A DNA stretch of 32,588 bases from a virus: IMG/VR virus record IMGVR_UViG_3300021075_000002, positions 1-32,588 of that record; one strand, given 5' to 3'. The stretch's first letter is position 1, and each line of letters opens with the position of its first letter. Positions 22,101 through 31,400 of this stretch are shown here, in pieces. The translations under genes were made by a program, and so were the position numbers. Under the pieces are notes generated by a model. That model did no database searches. It was not told where the DNA came from and saw only the letters and a list, made by a program, of their open reading frames with translations.

Positions 22101-23167
22101 CAAGAGGATTAAGGTTCGGTGACCTATCATCAGATGCAACTGAATTTGTTATATACTCAAGAATAACATATCTAACAACTGGCGCAGCAAATAATGGTAG
22201 GTGTGTGATTGCAACAAATGGCATAACATATGTAGTTGGGAATAAAACCGGTCTAATTTCAGTTGCAGGTGTGAGCAGTACTAATCACGCAACATTAAGT
22301 AATCTACCATGGATAGATAGTGGACATATTGGAGATATAAACTCATTAGCAGGATTTGATGGTGCAGGAAATGCTACATATGTTGCATTAGTAAATGGAA
22401 CTTCAGGTAGTTCAGGAACTAATGGAACATCTGGATCATCAGGAACCAATGGAACATCAGGAAGTTCAGGAACAAATGGAACATCAGGAAGTTCAGGAAC
22501 AAATGGAACATCAGGAAGTTCAGGAACAAATGGAACATCAGGAACAAATGGAACATCAGGTAGTTCAGGAACAAATGGAACATCAGGTAGTTCAGGTACA
22601 AATGGAACATCAGGTAGTTCAGGTACAAATGGAACATCAGGTAGTTCAGGAACAAATGGAACATCAGGTAGTTCAGGAACAAATGGAACATCAGGTTCAT
22701 CAGGTAGTTCAGGCACAAATGGTACTTCTGGTTCATCAGGAAGTTCAGGTACAAATGGAACATCAGGTACAAATGGAACATCAGGTACAAATGGAACATC
22801 AGGTACAAATGGTACATCAGGATCAAGTGGTATAAATGGAGAAACAAACTTAATAGAACAAATAGATTTTAACCTATATGTTGCAGGTTTAACAGGAACA
22901 TCCATATTAGTAAGTGATTACGCTTGGTATGCATATACAATATCTGCAATATCATATAAAACAAATTCAGGTTCATGCTCAATAGATATTAGAAATAATT
23001 CTATAAGCGTAACAGGTATGACCACTATAACAGGTACAACTACTAACAATATATATTATGCAACAGCAGGAAATGCGGTAGCAATTGGAAATAATGTAGA
23101 TGTTAAGATAAATACACTTACAAATTGTACTGAGATATATGGCTCTATAAAAACTATAAGAACTTAA
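19166..23167 (+). CDS. 1333-aa collagen-like tail fibre with tail-terminator-like head
   Basis: Domain order: residues 1-150 are a globular domain resembling small tail-terminator/completion proteins (HNKKFPFAFIEANG, and YGFKIHLLDQL before NEMDAVAQKF). Residues about 154-537 are a proline-free Gly-X-Y shaft of GTS, GSS, GTN and GTD triplets. Residues 538-662 are a beta-rich globular insert. A short shaft (about 663-715) follows. Residues about 716-1077 are a receptor-type domain with the His cluster HGLMQWEVHEEMH (H826, H834, H838; H846 nearby). A third shaft is at about 1078-1225, and a C-terminal beta domain spans 1226-1333. The head could anchor the protein to the tail while the shafts project it, ending in binding domains. 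The start overlaps the upstream gene by TAATG. The shaft DNA is recombinogenic, so its length may vary. Confidence 0.78.
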   Translation: MYSQIISILKSTILSQLVIKDTAFGDIDDYVEHNKKFPFAFIEANGIQWSQHWIQYGFKIHLLDQLRKNKNNKTTIYNEMDAVAQKFIIDLHNLGMVNNWFIDFNTLQGDLTSFAQDEECAGLVLQFTIQVAIDNTGACIPTLITGSTITYNYGTSGTNGTSGSSGTSGSSGTSGSSGTSGTSSTNGTSGTNGTSGTNGSSGTNGTSGSSGTSATNGTSGTSGSSGSSGTNGTSGSSGSSGTSGTNGTSGTSGSSGTNGTSGTSGSSGIDGATGTDGTSGSSGTNGTSGTSGSSGIDGATGTDGTSGTDGTSGTDGTSGSSGTNGTSGSSGIDGATGTDGTSGSSGIDGATGTDGTSGSSGIDGKDGTAFGTSGTNGTSGSSGIDGATGTDGTSGSSGIDGATGTDGTSGSSGIDGKDGTAFGTSGTDGTSGSSGTDGTSGTDGTSGTDGTSGSSGTNGTSGSSGTNGTSGSSGTNGTSGSSGTNGTSGTNGTSGSSGTNGTSGTNGTSGSSGTNGTSGSSGINGTSGTNGSSGINGLYGGSARKWLGFSSDRTDPFPGYIGNLAIDFPTFDIMISTIDADNGNVKDFLLSYNVGDIIKIEKYDDPSCFIIAPIDYRSLEFPSIYESVQLGGEILSSGGTFITDVPFPPLEPGEYILSFSKRGTNGTSGTNGTSGSSGTRGTSGSSGANGTSGSSGTRGTSGSSGTNGTSGSSGISFDPQIAIDTKEPTGFLDPDLISVSYNYTDRTITLSSSTSIQYYWRGTKYTLSNPWISTGHTNTLGNWFLSSTDGVNFNWAQTTWLFSDIQVSYVRYKATEETSLAIKETHGLMQWEVHEEMHQAIGTYLHSGGKLTAGSYLENTATDAANSPAFDAAVIADEDLDVNVAAWSEGTYTRMYVSGSTSIYDLAGILPYSATTNTYIKVNTPLTGVFVAGVNNRYYNIYQILVPTTTDTTSSKYRMIMLQPQATFTTLAAAQAEDTRGLRFGDLSSDATEFVIYSRITYLTTGAANNGRCVIATNGITYVVGNKTGLISVAGVSSTNHATLSNLPWIDSGHIGDINSLAGFDGAGNATYVALVNGTSGSSGTNGTSGSSGTNGTSGSSGTNGTSGSSGTNGTSGSSGTNGTSGTNGTSGSSGTNGTSGSSGTNGTSGSSGTNGTSGSSGTNGTSGSSGTNGTSGSSGSSGTNGTSGSSGSSGTNGTSGTNGTSGTNGTSGTNGTSGSSGINGETNLIEQIDFNLYVAGLTGTSILVSDYAWYAYTISAISYKTNSGSCSIDIRNNSISVTGMTTITGTTTNNIYYATAGNAVAIGNNVDVKINTLTNCTEIYGSIKTIRT
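19625..20776 (+). repeat. Collagen-like shaft repeat, first block of 19166 gene
   Basis: Uninterrupted 9-base (Gly-X-Y) coding units with X and Y mostly Thr, Ser, Asn or Asp, in GTSGSSGTNGTSG order. Within it a 156-base (52-residue) higher-order unit is duplicated: GIDGKDGTAFG occurs at about 20246 and 20402. The FGT step in GTAFGTSG breaks the Gly-X-Y phase by one residue in both copies. Confidence 0.92.
21154..21309 (+). repeat. Collagen-like shaft repeat, second block
   Basis: A short block of the same triplets with RGT and GAN variants, linking two globular domains of the fibre. The unusual TRG triplets also occur at the contig ends. Confidence 0.9.
22397..22838 (+). repeat. Collagen-like shaft repeat, third block
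   Basis: About 147 residues of GTNGTSGSSG units, highly uniform at the DNA level (long near-identical runs of ACAAATGGAACATCAGGTAG), placing the C-terminal domain at a distance from the receptor-type domain. Confidence 0.9.
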
Positions 23168-23805
23168 TGGGTAGAAGATTAATATATACGAGGAACCACG
23201 CAACAGGAGGAATTTTGAGTGGTGGAACAATAACTTATAATGGATCTGCTGGGTACCCAGCAGTAACTGGAACATGGTTAGTACCAGAGAACTTAGTAAG
23301 TTTAACAATAGAATGCTATGGTTCAGGTTGGGCTGGTTTTTATTCAGTTAATGGTACAACAGGAGGAGATGGTGGTGCATCAGGGTCCTATGCAAAACAA
23401 GTTAATTATACATTTAATAAAGGAGATATATTAAGTTACTATATGTTGACTTACTATTTAGGTCATGATAAGACAAAAGTATATTCTGGTGCAACAACAT
23501 ATTGTCAGGCAGATGGTGCAGGAGAAACATCAAGAACTGACAAAGGATTAGCAGCAAATAGTATAGGATCTACCGTTACAGATGGAAATGTAGGCTCAGC
23601 ACGCAACGGATATATAGGAGGTAAGGGTGCAGATGGACCAGCACCTTTATCGGCAGTAGGTGGAGAAGGTGGAAATAGAGGTGGTGGGTTCCAAGGAACA
23701 AATCCAGGATCAGGTGGTGGTGGAGGTTCATTTTATACTTTAAATAATCCAGGTGGAATATGTGGAAAACCAAGAATAATTTTAACTTGGACATATTATA
23801 AATAA
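23167..23805 (+). CDS. Glycine-rich tail-tip or fibre-associated protein
   Basis: This 212-aa protein carries a common phage glycine-rich domain. A strand ending WLVPENLVSLTIECYGSGWAG leads to Gly-rich loops (GGDGGASGSYAKQ, later GGEGGNRGGGFQG and GSGGGGGSFY), and the last strand is KPRIILTWTYYK. Such domains cap phage fibres; the poly-Gly loops may pack as polyglycine-II-like rods that bind surface sugars or proteins. The start is coupled to the fibre gene by TAATG. It may be the adhesin mounted on the adjacent fibre, or a minor tail protein. Assignment is by composition and fold pattern. Confidence 0.6.
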   Translation: MGRRLIYTRNHATGGILSGGTITYNGSAGYPAVTGTWLVPENLVSLTIECYGSGWAGFYSVNGTTGGDGGASGSYAKQVNYTFNKGDILSYYMLTYYLGHDKTKVYSGATTYCQADGAGETSRTDKGLAANSIGSTVTDGNVGSARNGYIGGKGADGPAPLSAVGGEGGNRGGGFQGTNPGSGGGGGSFYTLNNPGGICGKPRIILTWTYYK

Positions 23806-23813
23806 GTAGAACT

Positions 23814-24290
23814 ATGACATACGAAGAAACAAGTAAGGAGTTAATTAGAATAGGTGAGCAGATGGTTAAGAACATCAAGGATGCAATTAAAAAGTCTGGT
23901 AAGTATAATACAGGTAACTTATATAATTCAGTGACCATGAGGATTAATAGAAATGGTTTATCTATTATAATAGGTGCAAAATATGCCAAATTTGTACTGG
24001 AGGGTAGAAGGGCTGGTAAAAATCCACCAGTTTCAGCAATGTTGTCCTGGTTAGATTCACCACACGAATTAAAATTTCTTAAAATAGTAAAACAAAAAGA
24101 TAAAAGCATATCTAAACTCAGTGTTGCATTCATGTTGTCTAACTCTATAGGTAAAAAGAACATACCACCTATGAAACAAAAAAGTTTATATGATGCCACA
24201 ATGTCTTTAAAAGCAACAAAGAGTTTCGTAGAGTTAGAAAAAGCATTTGTTAAGGACTTAAAGAAAGAACTTAATGATGTACTAAAATAA
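23814..24290 (+). CDS. HK97 gp10-like head-tail joining protein
   Basis: In this 158-aa protein residues 29-70 (GKYNTGNLYNSVTMRINRNGLSIIIGAKYAKFVLEGRRAGKNPPVSAM) carry the HK97-gp10 family pattern: a T-G-x-L-x-x-S start, a strand with IGxxYAxxxExGRxxxxxPP, and a following W. The C-terminal half is helical. The family acts at the neck, joining the connector to the tail tube. Its place among tail genes suits this. It is 8 bases downstream of the Gly-rich gene and 9 bases upstream of the Dit-like gene. Confidence 0.72.
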   Translation: MTYEETSKELIRIGEQMVKNIKDAIKKSGKYNTGNLYNSVTMRINRNGLSIIIGAKYAKFVLEGRRAGKNPPVSAMLSWLDSPHELKFLKIVKQKDKSISKLSVAFMLSNSIGKKNIPPMKQKSLYDATMSLKATKSFVELEKAFVKDLKKELNDVLK

Positions 24291-24299
24291 AAATATAAG

Positions 24300-25454
24300 A
24301 TGGCAATAACATTAGTAACAAAACCAGACTATTATATAAGAGCATATGACACAAATACTGCATATTATAAGATAAGTTCTACAAAAACAACAGAACTAAA
24401 CTTTAGATTTGTGCTAAAATTATATGGTCCAACAAATAATTACTTAGCAACGATAAAATTAACTTCAGATAGTTCAGGATATGGATATTACAATCCAACA
24501 TCTTATATCAATTCTTTTTTAACAAGTAACGTGAATATCAACTCTAACATTTTAACAGATTGTACAAGCTCTTATGGCTTATATACACTACAATTTGGAG
24601 AAGAATATGGTGATCCGATAGTTACATACTCAGGTTTAACCTCAGATGTTAGGTTTTATTATAATGGTTGTCAAATATTCGAAGACTATGATACACTTTA
24701 TAACAATAATTATTGGGTTGCTAAAACAGGAATAACAACAGGACATTTCTTAACTCCAACAAATAAATTCTACTTAGACTTAAGAGAAAAGATGTGGCTA
24801 TATTGGATTAACTCTAATCTTAGTGGCGATACATATTTCGTGTTTAGATTCTACTATCAAGGAACCAATACAGATGTAACGGTATATACTTATCAATCAA
24901 ATATAGATAAGATGTATAGTGTTGGTGTAGGTCCAGCAAATTTAGTTAGTGGTTCAACACCAACAAATTGGGATTACTATACAATAGATATAGAAGAGCC
25001 ATCAAGCAGTCCAAGTATATCAGGTTACACTATATATAATACTTACAAATGTAACTATAATGACTTTACAAGTGTATATTGGCTGAATGAACATGGAGGT
25101 TGGTCCAATTTCTTATTCAATAAGAAGAAATATAATGAATATAAAGTTACAAGAAATACATATGAGAAATTCTTAAACTATGGATATACTAATCAACAAA
25201 GAGGATTAACACAATTTAGAACAGATGTAGAACAAACAATTTCTCTAAATACTGATTGGCTAAACGACTATCAAAACTTACTTATAAAAAGTTTATTCAT
25301 GTCACCAGATGTTAGAATATATGAGAATGGTACTTTAATTCCATATATGGTTGTAGACACAGAATACAATGAGAGAAGCACAACATATGATGGAAAATAT
25401 CAATATCAAGTTAAACTAACACCAGCAAATAAAAAAGTAATACAATATGGCTAA
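24300..25454 (+). CDS. Distal tail (Dit-like) protein
   Basis: This 384-aa, beta-rich, Tyr- and Asn-rich protein lies directly upstream of the hub/fibre gene, the position of Dit proteins, which form the ring at the tail tip and hold the hub and fibres. The middle region has TSVYWLNEHGGWSNFLFNKKK (about residues 258-278), then an arginine-rich stretch and NTDWLNDYQNLLIKSLFMSPDVRIYEN. The W-x-N-x-x-G-G-x-x-x-x-x-F motif is characteristic of tail-tip proteins of Bacteroidota phages. The gene ends 8 bases into the next gene. Role assigned from position and motif. Confidence 0.63.
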   Translation: MAITLVTKPDYYIRAYDTNTAYYKISSTKTTELNFRFVLKLYGPTNNYLATIKLTSDSSGYGYYNPTSYINSFLTSNVNINSNILTDCTSSYGLYTLQFGEEYGDPIVTYSGLTSDVRFYYNGCQIFEDYDTLYNNNYWVAKTGITTGHFLTPTNKFYLDLREKMWLYWINSNLSGDTYFVFRFYYQGTNTDVTVYTYQSNIDKMYSVGVGPANLVSGSTPTNWDYYTIDIEEPSSSPSISGYTIYNTYKCNYNDFTSVYWLNEHGGWSNFLFNKKKYNEYKVTRNTYEKFLNYGYTNQQRGLTQFRTDVEQTISLNTDWLNDYQNLLIKSLFMSPDVRIYENGTLIPYMVVDTEYNERSTTYDGKYQYQVKLTPANKKVIQYG

Positions 25455-28400
25455 TAGAACCGAAATAAGACTAAAAGATTACAAAAAGATATTTCCAGAG
25501 AATAACAATTTCACAAAAGGAACAGACTACTGGAGTGCAGGTACAGGCTGGAGTGCATTTACAACATCTTTTAACACTAATATATTACAACATGCAACAG
25601 GAAACACTGCAGCACTATCACAATCAGGTATAGAAGGCTTAGTTGCAGGTAAAAAATATAGAGTTGGACTATGGGTGATAGATCCATATCATATTACAGG
25701 TACGGTTACGGTTAATATAAACGGAACTAATATGCCTTCAGTCTTTACAAGCCAATTAAGAACATATGAAGCAATCATAACTAATGTTCCAGCAAGTGGC
25801 TCAACCATAACTATAACACCTTCAAGCAATAACAATTGGTGGTTGTATGGAGTTTATATTGAATGTATAGACCCAACATATACAAGTAACTTAGATTTAT
25901 ATGAGGATCAACAATTAAATTTAAATTTAAGTGTAACTGATATAAAAGATATATCAAAGAGAAACTCTAAATATTCGAAAACTATTAAGATTCCTGCCAC
26001 AAAGAACAACAATATTATATTTAATAACTTACAAGATGTAAATAGTGACACAAGTTACGGAGAAATATATCTTAATAAGAATGTACAAGCAGAGATATAT
26101 AGAAATTCAGTCTTAATAATGAGCGGATTTTTATATGTGGCTTCTATACAAAGAGATAGTGATACACCAATATCATATGAAGTCATATTCTTAAGTGAAA
26201 TAGCAAATTTATCAACAACTTTAGGAGACCAATACATATTTGGAAACTCAGATCCAACTTTAGATGTAGATGTAAGTGCATTATCTCATGTGTTTAGAAT
26301 AGAGAAGATTAAAGATGCATGGGAAAGTGGTGATACATTACACTATTACTATCCATTAATAGACTATGAAGGAAATGAAACATCAACAAACAAATTAGTT
26401 ATAAAATATCTTAAGCCAGCAATTTCAGTTAAGTACTTATGGGACAAGATATTTGAGGATGCTGACTTTACATATGATAGTACATTCTTAACATCAGAAC
26501 CATTTACAAAGTTAGTGATGCCATGGAGTGGTGATGTCATATTTAAAGATACTAATGCGCAAACTTATATGTGCGTTAAAAACACACCAACAGGACCATC
26601 TTATCCAGGTACAATAGGACCATTTCAGGATCAGATTAACTGGACTTGGATTAATGGTATATCTGGTAAAACAACTACATTAACATTTAACAATCCAATA
26701 TCATATGTGGTTTCTAATCCAACATCAAATATACATCTACCAACAGACAATAGTATATTTAACTCACCAGGTAATACTTGGGTTGATATAGATATAACAG
26801 GGCTATATAATATAAGATTCAAGAGCAATTTCTTATCATTTGCAACGGTAGGATATGCACCACAATATATTCTAAAGGTAGTGAGTACATTACACGGTGT
26901 GGTTCATACAATAACAAAGAATTCACAGATAAATGTGAACACTACACTTTCATTTGATTTTAGCATAAACTATTATGCAGAAGCAGGTGAGAAGATATAT
27001 ATTCAATTATGGACAAATGGTAAGACTACAAGATATGGAGACCAGACAGGAAATGGAACTGGTTCATTCTACGAAGGATTTAGAGTATATTCAGTCATGG
27101 ACCTCGGAGACTTTGGATTTGGTGGTCAAATAATGTGGGTTAATTTTAAGAATATGTTTGGTGGTGAAAAAGTTAAAAAGATGGATTTTATCACCAATAT
27201 AATTAAGATGTTCAACTTAGTAGTTGATGAAGATTTAGCAATAGCAAAGAGATTTAAGATAGAAACAAACAACACTTACTATCAAGGTGGTACATACAGA
27301 GATTGGACAAATAAAATAGACAATTCATCAGAAGATATTAAGAGATTACCAGAATTTATTAACAAAAATGTACTATTAGAGAACACAAAAGATAAAGATA
27401 CTTTTAATGAAGAGTATATTAAAGAATATTCTAAAACTTATGGTACAAAAAATGTCATAAATGAGGTAGGTGGATCAGGTGATATAAATATTACATCTAC
27501 ATTTGCATCAACTCCGATAGGTAGATTAGGAACTACTAACATACCTATCAGTAAAATGTATAGTATAGATAGAACTTCCACACCAGCGACCGTAACAAGA
27601 ACTGGATTCCTTCCAAGAATACTATATTACAACAATATACCTATGGATTCAGGTATGACTAATATAGTCATATGTACATTAACATCACCAAGCACTGATT
27701 TCGTTCAACTATGCTATAATTCAACATATTATCAATATCATCCATGGGCTGGGCACTTAAACAATCCATATGAAGATACATTAGATATAAACTTTGGTGA
27801 AGTTGAACGCATATTTCTACCATTTAGTGATGATTTAACATATAATAACCTATATTATAACTATTATGAGGACTATTTGGGTAGATTAATGGATCATGAT
27901 AGTAAGTTAGTTACATATAACATACTATTAAATGAAGTTGATATGGCAGAGTTTAGATTCTGCGACACAATTAGAATAAAAAATGCTTCATATGTAGTAA
28001 ACAATATAGAAGATTGGACACCAGGAGAATTCTGTAAAGTTGAACTTATAAAATTAGGTCAGAACTACTTAAAATTTAAACCAACACATATTAGAAGTTA
28101 CGTATATACAGCACCATATGCAAATATTAAATCTAATATAACATTAACAAAACCTAATGTAGAAATACCAATTATAGTTGATCCAAGTACAGGATTACCA
28201 TATAGTTACATATCAGATGAAGGTTGGTACGATAAACAATTAGACTATTCAGACTCTAATCAGGTTAATCCTACAAGTAATTCATTAGTTATAGGGATTA
28301 ACAATAAAGTTGATGATGCAACAAATACACAAATTATTGGTGATGAGAATATATTAATAACTGAACAACCAATAGACAATATATCAATTGTAGGAAATAG

Positions 28401-31400
28401 AAACTACATAGATAGTGGAGTGACAAATAAAGTACTATTTGCTGCAGATAAAAGCTTAACTTCAGGAGACACATATTACGTTTATGAAGATAGTGAGTTT
28501 GTTTATACTAAAAGTTCAACACAACAGATACAAGTAAGAACTGGAACCACATATGATGGAGAAGGCAACGTAACAAATTTCGTATTAACTGCTGTAAGTC
28601 CTGACGGATGGGGTGAGTGGAGAGATCCAAATCTATTTTGGACTGGTATAACATCAGGTACATCTGGCTCATCAGGAAGTTCAGGATCCAACGGAACATC
28701 TGGATCATCGGGCTCAAGTGGTACAAATGGAACATCAGGATCAAGTGGTAGTTCAGGAACAAATGGAACATCAGGTTCATCAGGTAGTTCAGGTACAAAT
28801 GGAACATCAGGTAGCTCAGGAACCAACGGAACATCAGGTTCATCAGGTAGTTCAGGAACAAATGGTACATCAGGCTCATCAGGAACTAATGGTACATCAG
28901 GCTCATCAGGAACATCAGGCTCATCAGGAACATCAGGCTCATCAGGAAGTTCAGGAACAAATGGTACATCAGGCTCATCAGGAAGTTCAGGAACAAATGG
29001 AACATCAGGAAGTTCAGGAACCAACGGAACATCAGGCTCATCAGGTAGTTCAGGAACAAATGGTACATCAGGCTCATCAGGAACATCAGGCTCATCAGGA
29101 ACATCAGGCTCATCAGGAAGTTCAGGAACAAATGGAACATCAGGCTCATCAGGAAGTTCTGGTTCAAGTGGTACAAATGGAACATCAGGCTCATCAGGAA
29201 GTTCAGGAACAAATGGAACATCAGGAAGTTCAGGAACCAACGGAACATCAGGCTCATCAGGAAGTTCAGGAACAAATGGAACATCAGGAAGTTCAGGAAC
29301 AAATGGAACATCAGGAAGTTCAGGAACAAATGGAACATCAGGAAGTTCAGGAACAAATGGAACATCAGGAATTTCAGGAACAAATGGAACATCAGGCTCA
29401 TCAGGAAGTTCAGGAACAAATGGAACATCAGGAAGTTCAGGAACAAATGGAACATCCGGAAGTTCAGGAACAAATGGAACATCAGGCTCATCAGGAAGTT
29501 CTGGTTCAAGTGGTACAAATGGAACATCAGGCTCAAGTGGTACAAATGGAACATCAGGCTCAAGTGGTACAAATGGAACATCAGGTAGCTCAGGTACAAA
29601 TGGAACATCTGGTTCAAGTGGTACAAATGGAACATCAGGTTCATCAGGAAGTTCAGGAACCAACGGGACATCAGGAAGCTCAGGTAGTTCAGGTACCAAC
29701 GGAACATCAGGTTCATCAGGTACCAACGGAACATCAGGTTCAAGTGGAACCAACGGAACATCAGGAAGTTCAGGAACCAACGGAACATCAGGTTCAAGTG
29801 GAACCAACGGAACATCAGGAAGTTCAGGAACAAATGGAACATCAGGTTCATCAGGTTCAAGTGGAACCAACGGAACATCAGGAAGTTCAGGAACCAACGG
29901 AACATCAGGTTCAAGTGGAACCAACGGAACATCAGGAAGTTCAGGAACAAATGGAACATCAGGTTCATCAGGTACCAACGGAACATCAGGAAGTTCAGGA
30001 ACAAATGGAGCATCAGGTTCATCAGGTAGTTCAGGAACAAATGGAACATCAGGTTCATCAGGTACAAATGGAACATCAGGTTCAAGTGGAACCAACGGAA
30101 CATCAGGTAGTTCAGGAACAAATGGAACATCAGGTTCATCAGGAAGTTCAGGAACAAATGGAACATCAGGTTCATCAGGAAGTTCAGGTACATCAGGTTC
30201 ATCAGGAAGTTCAGGTACTAATGGAACATCTGGCTCGAGTGGATCAAGTGGTACAGATGGAACATCAGGTTCATCAGGTAGTTCAGGAACAGATGGAACA
30301 AGTGGCTCAAGTGGAACATCAGGAAGTTCAGGTACTAACGGAACATCAGGTTCAAGTGGATTAAGTTCTGGACCATTCTACATTCAAGTTTCAGGTGGAA
30401 CATTTTATAGTGATCCACATACGGTTAATTCAGGAGATACAATTGTATTTGAGCCAGGTTGTAACATGGAAATAACAACAGGATTTACTCAAGGTAAGTT
30501 TGCTGTTAATATATCAAGTACTTTTAAGTGGCCTGTGTTTGCGGTATGTAACTTAGAACAATTCTTAGATGCATTTTATAAGATTGAAAATTGGACAACT
30601 TGCGTAGAAGGTGCAGATATTGTTGTATATTCAGACCCAGTATATTCAGATTTAATGCCAGGAACAGCAACAAGAGGATCTGTAACATTAGATGGAGACA
30701 CAGCACCACTACAACACAATAAAATAACGGTAAGAGGTGCAGGTGGTGCAATATACTTTAATCAATATCACATAAATGTGGTAGGTAACAATTGTATTTA
30801 TCGCGATATAACTTTTATTGGTCGTCTGAAGTTTTCAACTCCAACACTTACAGGTGCTACAACATTCCACATTGATGGAACAACAAATAAAAATATAATA
30901 TTCGACAATTGTGGATGGTCAAATATAGTTTCTTTATATTCGACAGGCTCAACAGAATATAAACCTCAAATTATAAAATCAGGATTGTTAGATGATGGTA
31001 GTGGACACGCCATTACATTTATAGGTAATAGTATAAGTAACTCTGACAACAATGATGGATATAGATATAATGGGAATTTCGGAGTACAACTTTCAGGTAC
31101 TTGCTATTCAATTTATCTAAAAGTCACAGATTTAAGTGGTGACCCTGCATCATATACATATATGGAAAGGGATGGTATAGAAAGTTGTAAGTTTCATTTG
31201 TATGGAGACCAACCACACTATGAATATTCGAATGCTGATGGATTTTTTGTGACTGATGGATCTGCAATTTTCTCATATGATCCAACATGGACCTCAACAA
31301 TAGGTGTTGCAGGACACAATCCAGTCATTTATAATAACCATATTGTTAAACATCCTTTTATTTTAGATAGACCAGAGGCAACACCAGCATCAAATGATTA

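Noticed and set aside
28503-30095. 530-codon minus-strand open frame (and similar ones at 19621-20664 and 22285-22905)
   Set aside because: Low-complexity repeats of PDVPFVPELP type, exactly the reverse complement of the Gly-X-Y coding units. The repeat lacks stops in several frames, so these are shadows.
28718-30364. 548-codon plus-strand frame (and 19623-19973, 20364-20771, 22395-22835)
   Set aside because: Out-of-frame reading of the same repeats (EHQ/MVQ-type text); the true frame is the fibre gene that continues into globular domains.
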